10,418 nucleotides of DNA from Wolbachia pipientis. GTDB taxonomy: Bacteria; Pseudomonadota; Alphaproteobacteria; Rickettsiales; Anaplasmataceae. Numbering within the stretch: the first letter of the stretch is position 1; the number at the start of each line of letters is the position of its first letter. The DNA lies in the NCBI RefSeq assembly GCF_023661085.1, contig NZ_JAHDJT010000039.1:1-10418 (forward strand), written 5' to 3'. This document shows positions 1 to 6,786 of the stretch, one piece after another. The translations under genes and the position numbers were made by a program. Under the pieces are notes generated by a model that saw only the letters and a program-made list of their open reading frames with translations, was not told where the DNA came from and made no database searches.

Positions 1-20
1 TCTAAATTTGCTCACAATCT

Positions 21-38
21 CTTAACTTGACGCGTATG
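21..38. repeat. Terminal repeat of a small non-coding mobile element (other end outside window)
   Basis: The 18 bases CTTAACTTGACGCGTATG are identical to the outermost 18 bases of the right end of the element at 7592-7786, and inverted they match its left end. This is therefore probably the right terminus of a second copy of the same family whose body lies left of the window. The bases just inside (1-20) do not match the 7592-7786 copy, so the internal sequence may have diverged or differ in type. Confidence 0.55.
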
Positions 39-89
39 GTTCGTACAGCTGTGTGTATGATGCTTGTATGATTAAGAGAAAACAGGAAT

Positions 90-1328
90 CTAGACTGTAA
101 CTTTCGATTTAACCCAGTGATACAATTTACTTATTTTACCATCCTGTCCGAGCATTCCGGGACTATTTTTATAAAAAGTATCAACTATTAGTTTTATAGA
201 ACCTATGGCAGCAGAAAATACAGGATTTTTATCGTATTCGCCATCAAGACCACTACACGACTTAGGACACCCAATACGGACTTGCTTATTGAATATATAG
301 CTTGCAATCTCTTTCATGCTTGTGAGCTGACTGGTTCCGCCTGTGATGACTACTTTATTAATCGTGTCTTTTTGCTCCCGAAATTGCTCTTTTACTAGTT
401 CAAGTATTTCTTCGATTCTCGGTCTTATAATGTCAACAAGTTCAGACTTGAGCACTTGGGTTGGTTCATCACTTTCATTATTTTGCACTGTGATATACTC
501 GTTTTCATCTATTGAAGTCACGATAGTATTACCATATAGTATTTTTATGCGCTCTGCATGTTCTATGCTTGTACATAGTCCATAAGCAATATCTCGAGTG
601 ATATGAATGCCACCAATTGGAATGCTGTCTGCATATATAAGTTTCCCTCTTTTAAAAATTCCAATTGCAGTGCACCCACCTCCTATGTCAACAATGGCAG
701 TTCCGAGTTCTTTCTCATCTTCACTTAGGCAAGCAAGACCTGCAGAATATGAAGAGGCAATACAGCCGGCCATACTTAGCCCACTGTTATTGGTTACGCA
801 GTTTTCAATATTGGTAAGCGCCGGACGAGAAGCAGTAACAACATTAACGTCAGCAGACAATCTTTTTCCATACAATCCACTAACTTCCTTTATGTCGGTC
901 ATGTCATCTAAGTGATATTTTAGCGGTGTATTATGAATGATAACATTTTCCTCAATATATTTCTCAAACGTTTGGAAGACTACACGTTTTATGTCCCGGT
1001 CAGAGATTTCATGATTAGCTGCAATAATTTCATTGTGCACGTTGAAAGATGAAATTCCACACCCGGCAATATTAATATATATCTGATCTATAGTCTCCTC
1101 CGACACTTGCTCAGCCAGATCTATAGTTGATGAAATAGAGTAATTTGCATGCTTTACGTCGATTATTGATCCACCATTTATACCTTCTGCAATCTTATAA
1201 CCTGTTCCTGTTATTTTATAACTGAAATTGCCACTGACTTTGACGATTAGACAGATAATCTTTGTTGTACCTATGTCTAAAACAGCAAAAACGCTTCTTT
1301 TTGGCTTTACTATTACTGCAGAGTACAT
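90..1328 (-). CDS. ftsA: Cell division protein FtsA
   Basis: FtsA is an actin-like ATPase that binds FtsZ and tethers the division ring to the inner membrane. The 412-residue product is close to the usual family length. It shows the phosphate-1 motif VLDIGTTKI (residues 16-24), a subdomain 1C stretch (about 84-165), the phosphate-2 motif IVDIGGGCTAI (212-222) and the adenosine motif VVITGGTSQL (326-335). The C-terminus (about 399-412, with W405 and several lysines) can form the short amphipathic helix that FtsA uses to bind membrane. The start ATG at 1328-1326 has an AAGG ribosome-binding site seven bases upstream (complement of 1336-1339). The gene stands alone here: ftsQ and ftsZ do not flank it inside the window, unlike the classical division cluster. 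It diverges from def. Confidence 0.95.
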   Translation of the reverse strand: MYSAVIVKPKRSVFAVLDIGTTKIICLIVKVSGNFSYKITGTGYKIAEGINGGSIIDVKHANYSISSTIDLAEQVSEETIDQIYINIAGCGISSFNVHNEIIAANHEISDRDIKRVVFQTFEKYIEENVIIHNTPLKYHLDDMTDIKEVSGLYGKRLSADVNVVTASRPALTNIENCVTNNSGLSMAGCIASSYSAGLACLSEDEKELGTAIVDIGGGCTAIGIFKRGKLIYADSIPIGGIHITRDIAYGLCTSIEHAERIKILYGNTIVTSIDENEYITVQNNESDEPTQVLKSELVDIIRPRIEEILELVKEQFREQKDTINKVVITGGTSQLTSMKEIASYIFNKQVRIGCPKSCSGLDGEYDKNPVFSAAIGSIKLIVDTFYKNSPGMLGQDGKISKLYHWVKSKVTV

Positions 1329-1466
1329 CAGTTGACCTTATGACACAATTCCATTCAAATTGTAGCTTTCTTTAATAGTTTATATTCTATTATAAAAATA
1401 CAGCAACATTTTAATATACCCCAAACACTGGACAAAAGAAAAAATAAAACATAGAATTATAATTTT
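1329..1466. promoter_or_regulatory. Divergent promoter region between ftsA and def
   Basis: This AT-rich spacer separates two divergent genes, so it must hold both promoters unless they lie inside the genes. For def, a weak sigma70-like pair is visible: TTGTAG at 1360-1365 and TATTCT at 1383-1388, 17 bases apart. For ftsA, the complement of 1389-1394 reads TATAAT, but no good -35 lies at a proper distance. The TATAAT at 1458-1463 is too close to the def ATG to serve it unless the message is leaderless. These are pattern matches only. Confidence 0.3.
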
Positions 1467-2006
1467 ATGTCTAAATTACCAATTGTAATTGCCCCTGATG
1501 AAAGGTTAACTACACGTGCCAGTGAAGTAACAGCTATAAACGATGAAATTAAAGAATTAGTAAACGACATGTTCGAAACTATGTACGATGCAGATGGTCT
1601 TGGCCTTGCTGCAGTGCAAGTTGAGGTACTAAAAAGAATTTTTGTTATGGATGTTCAGCTAGAGGACGTTGAAGGCGGGCCAGCAGGATATGAATCGAAT
1701 GGCAAATTTTGCATGATTAATCCTGAAATTACGGAATTATCTGATGAACAAACAATTCTCAAGGAAGGATGTCTTTCAGTTCCAGAACAAAGTCACGAAA
1801 TTAAGCGTCCAAAGTATTTAACTGCAAAATATAGAGACTTAAATAATGAGGAACGGATGCTAAAAGCCAGTGGTTGGCTTGCAAGATGTATTCAGCATGA
1901 GCTAGATCACTTAAATGGTATATTATATATTAGACATTTGTCTAAATTGAAGTATGATATGGCCATAAAAAAAGCACAAAAGATCAAGAGGCACTATGAG
2001 CGATGA
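1467..2006 (+). CDS. def: Peptide deformylase
   Basis: The enzyme removes the N-formyl group from the initiator methionine of new proteins in the cytoplasm, using a bound metal. All three family motifs are present in the 179-residue product: GLGLAAVQ (44-51), EGCLSVP (100-106) and QHELDH (143-148). They supply the metal ligands C102, H144 and H148 and the catalytic E145. Two departures from the most common consensus are visible: V50 replaces the usual proline of GLAAPQ, and E53 replaces the usual glycine of Q-(I/V)-G. The lysine-rich C-terminal helix is intact. The start ATG has no clear Shine-Dalgarno sequence but agrees with the expected N-terminus. The 3' end overlaps the next gene by 11 bases, which points to one message and coupled translation. 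Confidence 0.96.
   Translation: MSKLPIVIAPDERLTTRASEVTAINDEIKELVNDMFETMYDADGLGLAAVQVEVLKRIFVMDVQLEDVEGGPAGYESNGKFCMINPEITELSDEQTILKEGCLSVPEQSHEIKRPKYLTAKYRDLNNEERMLKASGWLARCIQHELDHLNGILYIRHLSKLKYDMAIKKAQKIKRHYER
1986..1991 (+). promoter_or_regulatory. Ribosome-binding site for the uracil-DNA glycosylase gene
   Basis: AAGAGG lies four bases before the ATG at 1996, inside the end of def. It supports the start that overlaps def by 11 bases. Confidence 0.5.
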
Positions 2007-2820
2007 GGATTTAGAATTATTAAAATTTTACCATGAAGTGGGTGTTGATTGCACGCTAACAGAAGGTGAGGAAGAAAAAAAAGTGGAAAATAAGGAGGAT
2101 AGCAAAGCTGTGCAGCCTCCTGTTACCCAAGTAGCCAACACTGGGAAAGATGCAGATTCCAGCGTCACGCGCTGGAATGACACTAAAGGTGGAAAAGAAC
2201 AACAAACTATGTTTCCAAGTGACTGGATAATTGAAGCAAGGAAACTTGCAAGTAAATGCAGTAGTGTGGATGAGCTAAGAAGTGCAGTTGTATCATTTGA
2301 AGGTTGTGAAATAAAAAAAACTGCAACCAATACTGTTTTTTCCGATGGTAATCCAAATGCGAAGATTATGCTCGTTGGTGAAGCTCCAGGAGGAAATGAA
2401 GACCTGCAAGGCATACCATTTTGCGGTGCAAGCGGGATGTTGCTTGATAAAATGCTCGGTGCAATTAATCTTGATCGCACCAAAGTTTACATAAGCAATA
2501 CCGTATTTTGGCGTCCACCTGGTAACAGAAAACCAACTGACCTAGAACTTGATATGTGCAGGCCATTCGTCGAAAAACATATTGCACTAGTTTCACCGCA
2601 GATTTTAATTCTGGTCGGGGGAATCGCATGTTATAGCCTACTTGATAACACAAAAACTATATCAACCCTGCGTGGCAGGTTTCATACGTATACTAACCAA
2701 TATTTGTCTCATTCAATTACCACAGCTGCTATATTTCACCCAGCTTACCTACTTCGCCAGCCGGCACAAAAACGTTTAGCTTGGGAAGATTTGAAGAAGA
2801 TTAGAGACTATCTCCAGTAA
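1996..2820 (+). CDS. Uracil-DNA glycosylase, family 4-like, with in-frame palindromic element
   Basis: The enzyme is expected to excise uracil from DNA in base-excision repair. The 274-residue product has a family-4-like catalytic domain from about residue 80: the uracil-binding motif GEAPGGNED (128-136) with IPFCGASG following (140-147), the conserved WRPPGNR (172-178) and the motif HPAYLLR (248-254). Residues 1-75 are a charged, low-complexity linker. Inside it, residues 54-63 (DSSVTRWNDT) are encoded by a Wolbachia palindromic element. Family 4 enzymes usually carry four cysteines for a 4Fe-4S cluster. Here only C104 and C188 remain at what appear to be the first and fourth positions; K107 and W172 occupy the second and third. 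From memory, other alphaproteobacterial members have the same change. The gene overlaps def by 11 bases and probably shares its transcript. Confidence 0.88.
   Translation: MSDEDLELLKFYHEVGVDCTLTEGEEEKKVENKEDSKAVQPPVTQVANTGKDADSSVTRWNDTKGGKEQQTMFPSDWIIEARKLASKCSSVDELRSAVVSFEGCEIKKTATNTVFSDGNPNAKIMLVGEAPGGNEDLQGIPFCGASGMLLDKMLGAINLDRTKVYISNTVFWRPPGNRKPTDLELDMCRPFVEKHIALVSPQILILVGGIACYSLLDNTKTISTLRGRFHTYTNQYLSHSITTAAIFHPAYLLRQPAQKRLAWEDLKKIRDYLQ
2156..2178. repeat. Palindromic element (WPE type) inside a coding region
   Basis: Arms ATTCCAGCG (2156-2164) and CGCTGGAAT (2170-2178) enclose the loop TCACG. The same arms recur at 10358-10380. This matches the protein-coding palindromic elements described for Rickettsia and Wolbachia. 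Here it is read in frame in the N-terminal linker of the uracil-DNA glycosylase. Confidence 0.8.
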
Positions 2821-2844
2821 CTGCACAATAAAGTGGTGAAACAA

Positions 2845-2872
2845 TAGACATACTGTAATTACAGTATGTCTA
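2845..2872. terminator. Perfect 28-base palindrome, possible terminator of def-udg
   Basis: Bases 2845-2872 are a perfect inverted repeat with 14-base arms (TAGACATACTGTAA and its complement) and no spacer. It begins 25 bases after the glycosylase stop codon, where a terminator is expected. No T-run follows, so it is not a standard intrinsic terminator; RNA-end protection or a protein-binding site are other readings. Confidence 0.4.
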
Positions 2873-2887
2873 CCAACAATTCGTCGT

Positions 2888-2906
2888 TCCGCTACGTGTT
2901 AGCGGA
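2888..2906. repeat. Short palindromic repeat
   Basis: Arms TCCGCTA (2888-2894) and TAGCGGA (2900-2906) flank the loop CGTGT. The form resembles a short palindrome scattered through Wolbachia genomes, as remembered rather than checked. Confidence 0.5.
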
Positions 2907-2996
2907 TGAGATCAACTATTTGCCTTTAAAAATTTTTTGTTTGTAATTTGTGCCCGTTCAACGGAGTGGTAAAATTAGGTAAACAAGATGCTCTAA

Positions 2997-3288
2997 GAGA
3001 TTGTCCGGAAACTAGTAAAAGGCTATAATATCTAAAATTTTAGTACGTGGTAAAGATGAGAAAAAAGTATCCAATAGACCTAAGCGAAAGGGAATGGACG
3101 AGAATAGAAAAACACTTCAGAGTATCATACAAGATGGGTTGTAGAAAGGACTTTCGCTTGGGTTAATAAGAATAGGAGGCTATCGAAGAAGACTCACAAC
3201 ATCCACTGAGAATTTCATATACCTAGCTACAACTAGGGTTGTGTTAAAGAGGGAATATGCTTGAATTTACCAGTTTCCGGACAGCCTC
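2997..3288 (+). mobile_element. Internally deleted IS5-family element (292 bp)
   Basis: Inverted repeats of about 23 bp bound this element: GAGATTGTCCGGAAACTAGT on the left, and the complement of the right end reads GAGGCTGTCCGGAAACTGGT. TAA flanks both sides (2994-2996 and 3289-3291), as expected for the TNA duplications of the IS1031 group of IS5. Inside, an ATG at 3056 opens MRKKYPIDLSEREWTRIEKH, the N-terminus of an IS5-type transposase. It runs in a different frame into WVVERTFAWVNKNRRLSKK (from about 3134), the region around the last catalytic glutamate of the DDE domain. The middle of the transposase is missing, and stop codons follow in the C-terminal part. The element is a dead derivative that could move only with a transposase supplied in trans. 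ISWpi1 of Wolbachia is a candidate parent. Confidence 0.82.
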
Positions 3289-3605
3289 TAAGCAGCAGGA
3301 TGACGAAAATTCATTTTTTTCATATTTAATATTGGATTTAATTAGATTAACTTATGTTCTAAAGAAAACAGGTCATCTTTAGTGCCACAAAAAATTCATT
3401 TATTGACTTGTTTACTTTTCTCAAAAAAGCAAAAAAGTACCCACCTTTTTGAGAAAAATAGCGAAAAATTAACGGATTATGGAAAGAAAACAGGAATTTT
3501 TAGGCAAATAATCAGACAAAAAAGACGTACGTGTAGGTGTCCGAAACAGGCTAGTGTGGCGGGTTTTGTGTTGTGGTAAATTACTATAGAGAGAAGTTCG
3601 TATAG
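3289..3605. other. Spacer with hairpin and a doubtful 65-codon reading frame
   Basis: No protein can be supported with confidence. A 65-codon plus-strand frame (3382-3579) has an unusual basic composition and overlaps a long hairpin (3416-3457), so it is more likely repeat sequence than a gene. The motif GAAAACAGGAAT at about 3486-3497 also occurs at 78-89 after ftsA, which hints at a dispersed repeat. The last part lies downstream of tRNA-Lys and shows only a weak ACTATA/TATAGT inverted repeat. Confidence 0.4.
3416..3457. repeat. Long stem-loop
   Basis: Arms TTTTCTCAAAAA (3416-3427) and TTTTTGAGAAAA (3446-3457) are perfectly complementary over 12 bases with an 18-base loop. It may be part of a dispersed repeat or a structured RNA; the sequence gives no more. 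Confidence 0.55.
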
Positions 3606-3678
3606 TGATCCCGGCGCGAATCGAACGCGCGACCCACTGATTAAAAGTCAGTTGCTCTACCGGCTGAGCTACGGGATC
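3606..3678 (-). tRNA. tRNA-Lys (anticodon UUU)
   Basis: Read on the minus strand, the 73-base gene begins GATCCCGTAGCTCAGCCGGT. The acceptor stem GATCCCG pairs with CGGGATC, followed by discriminator A. The D-arm is TAGCTCAGCCGGTAGAGCA-like. The anticodon stem ACTGA/TCAGT closes the loop CTTTTAA with anticodon TTT, and the T-arm GCGCG-TTCGATT-CGCGC is perfect. CCA is not encoded. A possible promoter lies upstream (complement of about 3702-3735: TTGATT, 17 bases, TATTAC). It sits alone among decayed mobile elements. Confidence 0.95.
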
Positions 3679-3773
3679 ATTTCATTTTTCAGTTATATTA
3701 AACAGTAATATAGCTTTTATCCGTTTTAATCAAACTAAAATTTTCATATGTAGTTAAATAAATTATACATCCT

Positions 3774-4096
3774 ATAGGCTATTCCCATATTGATATCGCA
3801 GAAGTCAGAACAGAAGAAGGAAAGCTGTATTTGTTTGTTGCAATAGATGGAACATCCAAATTGTTGAGCTGCATAAAAGTGCTGCAAAATCCATAGCTGC
3901 TAAGTTTTTACGTAAGAATTTTACCGTACAAAATCCACGCTATTTTGACAGATAACAGCATACAATTTACCAACCAAAAGCGCCATAAGAACGCTTTTCA
4001 ACACATATTTGATAGGGTTTGTGAAGAAAATAACATTGAACACCGTCTAACAAGAGTTAGCCATCCTTAGACGAATGGGTAAGTTGAGCAACAGTA
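3774..4096 (+). pseudogene. IS481-type transposase relic
   Basis: Three pieces of an integrase-core (rve) transposase follow one another in shifting frames. The first, from about 3777, reads GYSHIDIAEVRTEEGKLYLF and contains the first catalytic aspartate. The second, after a shift near 3858, reads VELHKSAAKSIAAKFLRK. The third, after a shift near 3930, starts KIHAILTDNSIQFTNQKRHK with the second aspartate in TDN and runs to RVSHP-stop-TNG-stop-VEQQ. There the intact HPWTNGQVER motif, with the catalytic glutamate, is broken by two stop codons. The N-terminal helix-turn-helix part is absent. It is a non-functional fragment. Confidence 0.78.
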
Positions 4097-4428
4097 AATT
4101 GCTATTTTTAAATTCGATTAGACTTGATTAAAACCGCGATTTTCAATAATTTACCTAGACTTTAATCCAGGATTCTGGTTAGTATAACTGTGCGCCCATA
4201 CAGATTAAAAGTACTTATTCACATATTCATTAATTCAAGCAGAAATTGCTGTAATAGTTGTTTGATATAAAATCCTATTTTCATGACAAACGGATTTTTG
4301 TTGCCTATATACTCGGGCAAAGTGTTGCAAAATTACACAAACAAAAAAATTTTTAAAAACATAGTTGATATCTCTGGAACCATACATCTTATGAATATTC
4401 CACTTCTAAACTTTTCAGCAATAAAGGA
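4097..4428. other. Non-coding spacer downstream of glmU
   Basis: No convincing gene is visible. The plus-strand frame from 4283 runs mostly antisense to glmU and is a shadow. At about 4326-4376, read on the minus strand, lies a degenerate copy of the repeat at 2907-2953, with a shared core GTTTTTAAAAATTTTTTTG-like. No hairpin followed by a T-run, as expected of a glmU terminator, stands out. Confidence 0.4.
4326..4376 (-). repeat. Degenerate repeat, inverted copy of 2907-2953
   Basis: On the minus strand this reads GAGATATCAACTATG, then a TTTAAAAATTTTTT core, then GTTTGTGTAATTTTGC. The plus-strand copy reads GAGATCAACTATTTGCC, the same core, then GTTTGTAATTTGTGC. Small gaps separate them, but order and spacing are kept. 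Confidence 0.45.
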
Positions 4429-5667
4429 CTACTTTATTTTCTTAATCACTTGCCTTTCTCTTGCAATTGCAAGGCTTTCCTTTGGTACATCTTCCACTAT
4501 AACACTACCTGCTGCAATTACAGAGTCGTCGTGGACATTAAGCGGCGCAATCAACGAACTGTTGGCACCAATAAAGCAATTGCTTCCAATATTTGTTTTG
4601 TGTTTCTTTTTTCCATCGTAATTACACACAACAGTGCCTGCACCTATGTTACTTCCCGGGCCTACTTTAGTATTTCCTATATAACTTAAGTGCTTTATTT
4701 TAGTATTCATGCCTATATCACTTGCCTTTGCTTCAGCAAAGTTTCCCATGATTGCACTGTCACCAATTGTTGTGCTCTCACACTTGGCAAACGGACCGAT
4801 TCTAGCATTAGACCCCACTTTTACTCCAGGGCCGAAAAAAACGTATGGGTAAACAATCGAATCCATACCAATTTGTGTATCAAGAGAGAAGAAAACAGTC
4901 TCTGGAGCTACAAGCGTTACCCCGGAGTTGGTAAAAAATCTTCTTTTACTTTCTTGGAAGTAAAACTCAGCTTTTGCAAGGTCATTTCTGTTATTTATTC
5001 CAATTGCTTCTTCTTCGTCAGTAATAACGTAACCAACATTTAAATTGCTCTTTGCGGCAATGGAGACTATATCAGTTAAATAATACTCTTGTGTCAACTT
5101 ATTACACTCTATTTTCCCCACCAATTCACGTAAGTTCTTTGCATATGCAACCATTATCCCAGCATTAGCAAGAAATTCCTCATCATTATCTTCACCATTT
5201 TGTGCTTCTACGATTTCTCTTAGGGAACCATCTTCAATAATTAACCTACCGTACTCTTTATTGCTTGCCCTAAAACCTAGGCAAATTAGTGCCTTGCCTT
5301 CTAAAGAGCTAACCATTTTAGTTATTGTGCTGCTTTTTATGAGTGGAGTGTCTCCATATTGTACAACAACTATGCTCGAATCTGGCAATTTTGTCAGGCT
5401 TCTCATCACAGTTTTAACTGCATCTCCTGTCCCAAGCGTTGACTTTTGTGTAATCAATTGTATATCCTCAAAGCACTGCAATTGCTCAATTAAAGACAAA
5501 TCAACTACAACAGCTATATTTTCAGGGCTTAGCTGTTTTGCATTGTAAATAACATGCTCAAGCATAGAGAAATTGCCTATTTTATGCAGGACTTTAGGTA
5601 AGCCCGAATTCATTCGTTTGCCATGCCCGGCAGCAAGTATAAGAAATGTGTAAGCTTTATTTGTCAC
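4429..5667 (-). CDS. glmU: Bifunctional UDP-N-acetylglucosamine pyrophosphorylase / glucosamine-1-phosphate acetyltransferase
   Basis: GlmU acetylates glucosamine-1-phosphate and joins it to UTP to give UDP-GlcNAc, the precursor of lipid II and other envelope sugars. The 412-residue product has the N-terminal nucleotidyltransferase domain: LAAGHGKRM (11-19), K25 in LPKVLH, YGDTP (104-108, D106 as metal ligand) and GINNRND (223-229). The C-terminal left-handed beta helix of hexapeptide repeats spans about 255-400, with the probable catalytic base H326 in HLSYIGNT and NIGAGTVVCNYDG (340-352). It is some 40 residues shorter than the E. coli protein. FAKCES (293-298) stands where many homologues have FARLRP, whose second arginine contacts substrate phosphate. 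The start is GTG, immediately after the pheS TAA (TAAGTG), so translation is almost certainly coupled to pheS. Confidence 0.95.
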   Translation of the reverse strand: MTNKAYTFLILAAGHGKRMNSGLPKVLHKIGNFSMLEHVIYNAKQLSPENIAVVVDLSLIEQLQCFEDIQLITQKSTLGTGDAVKTVMRSLTKLPDSSIVVVQYGDTPLIKSSTITKMVSSLEGKALICLGFRASNKEYGRLIIEDGSLREIVEAQNGEDNDEEFLANAGIMVAYAKNLRELVGKIECNKLTQEYYLTDIVSIAAKSNLNVGYVITDEEEAIGINNRNDLAKAEFYFQESKRRFFTNSGVTLVAPETVFFSLDTQIGMDSIVYPYVFFGPGVKVGSNARIGPFAKCESTTIGDSAIMGNFAEAKASDIGMNTKIKHLSYIGNTKVGPGSNIGAGTVVCNYDGKKKHKTNIGSNCFIGANSSLIAPLNVHDDSVIAAGSVIVEDVPKESLAIARERQVIKKIK

Positions 5668-6711
5668 TTATCTTAAAGATGAAAAGTGAAAACCATAGTG
5701 GTTGAGCCAACTGACCTTGTTATCATAAAAGTTCCTTAGGTCACCAATTTGATATTTCAGCATTGCAAGTCTTTCTATGCCAATGCCAAACGCAAAGCCA
5801 TTGTATTTAGCATGGTCTATTCCAACATTTTGAAAGACATTTGGATGCACCATACCGCATCCAAGTACTTCTATCCATTTACTACCCCCATAACTTATAT
5901 TCACTTCTGCAGAAGGCTCAGTAAAAGGGAAGAAACTATTACGAAAACGTATCTTTAATCCCTTATCTCCAAAAAACTTATTGAGGAAATGATGAATGGT
6001 AAACTTTAACTGGCCCATATTGATATTCTCATTGACGTATAACCCCTCTACCTGGTGAAACATAGGAGTGTGAGTTGCATCAAAATCATTTCTGTATACC
6101 CTACCGGCAGCCACTATCTTAATTGGGAAAGTTTTTGCCTTTTCCATGGTTCTAATCTGCACAGATGAGGTATGAGTGCGCAACACCATTCTTTTGTCGT
6201 TTATTTTGTTCTTTAAGTAGAAGGTATCTTGCTCCTCCCGTGCAGGATGATGATTTGGGGTATTTAGCGCATCAAACACATGAAACTCATCTTCAATGTC
6301 AGGACCATCGACTGCTTTGAAACCCATATGTGCAAAAATGAGTTTTACCTCACTTATAACCTTACTCAACGGATGAATCCTGCCAATTTTTTCTGGCCTA
6401 ACGGGCAATGTGATATCAACAGCCTCGTTTTGTAGTTTAAAGTTAATTTCTTCGGCTTTTAATATGGTTTCCTTGTTTGTTATAAGCTGGTCCAGCTTAT
6501 TGCGTAAAACGTTAATAACTGCGCCCAAATCACGTTTTTTTTCTGCGTCTTCTATCTTTTTTAAGTCATCAAAATAAATTTTAATTACACCTTTTTTTCC
6601 CAAATATGATAGCCTGACTTTTTCCAAATCTTGCAAAGAAGAAGCACCCTCAATTTCAGAAACTGCTTTATCCTCAAGCGAAGGTATTTCATTCAATAGC
6701 TCTTTATTCAT
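5668..6711 (-). CDS. pheS: Phenylalanine-tRNA ligase alpha subunit
   Basis: PheS is the catalytic subunit of the alpha2-beta2 enzyme that charges tRNA-Phe. The 347-residue product is of usual length. It has an N-terminal coiled-coil region for tRNA binding (about 1-95, with YLGKKG at 36-41), then the class II catalytic core. Motif 2 lies at about 203-224 (GRVYRNDFDATHTPMFHQVE) and motif 3 at 305-317 (GFAFGIGIERLAM). FTEPSAEV (263-270) and EVLGCGMVHP (281-290) are also family hallmarks. The ATG start fits the expected N-terminus. pheT is not adjacent; the downstream partner is glmU, with no bases between the genes. A good promoter lies just upstream. Confidence 0.97.
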   Translation of the reverse strand: MNKELLNEIPSLEDKAVSEIEGASSLQDLEKVRLSYLGKKGVIKIYFDDLKKIEDAEKKRDLGAVINVLRNKLDQLITNKETILKAEEINFKLQNEAVDITLPVRPEKIGRIHPLSKVISEVKLIFAHMGFKAVDGPDIEDEFHVFDALNTPNHHPAREEQDTFYLKNKINDKRMVLRTHTSSVQIRTMEKAKTFPIKIVAAGRVYRNDFDATHTPMFHQVEGLYVNENINMGQLKFTIHHFLNKFFGDKGLKIRFRNSFFPFTEPSAEVNISYGGSKWIEVLGCGMVHPNVFQNVGIDHAKYNGFAFGIGIERLAMLKYQIGDLRNFYDNKVSWLNHYGFHFSSLR

Positions 6712-6736
6712 CTCAGAAATGCTAGCTTAAACTTTT

Positions 6737-6764
6737 ATTATAGTAAAATCTTCAATATCATCAA
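6737..6764 (-). promoter_or_regulatory. Probable sigma70-type promoter for pheS-glmU
   Basis: On the minus strand TTGATG (complement of 6759-6764) lies 16 bases before a perfect TATAAT (complement of 6737-6742). The implied start of transcription is about 20 bases before the pheS ATG. Confidence 0.5.
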
Positions 6765-6786
6765 CAATCTGAAAAATTGTCCTGTT

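Larger units (their letters stand above)
2821..2996. other. Non-coding spacer with two palindromes and a degenerate repeat
   Basis: No coding sequence is visible. The stretch holds the 28-base palindrome at 2845-2872, a short palindrome at 2888-2906 and, at about 2907-2953, one copy of a degenerate repeat whose inverted copy lies at about 4326-4376. It ends with TAA, the left target duplicate of the IS5-type element. Confidence 0.5.

Noticed and set aside
343..915. Plus-strand open frames opposite ftsA (343-585 and 607-915)
   Set aside because: Both lie antisense within a well-supported ftsA and have unlikely compositions; they are shadows.
2028..2653. Minus-strand open frames opposite the uracil-DNA glycosylase gene
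   Set aside because: They are antisense to a gene with clear catalytic motifs and show no recognisable protein.
3382..3579. 65-codon plus-strand frame as a gene
   Set aside because: It overlaps a long hairpin and repeat-like sequence, has no clear ribosome-binding site and no recognisable domain. It is described as spacer instead.
4283..5548. Several plus-strand frames opposite glmU
   Set aside because: They are antisense to glmU, whose motifs are intact throughout.
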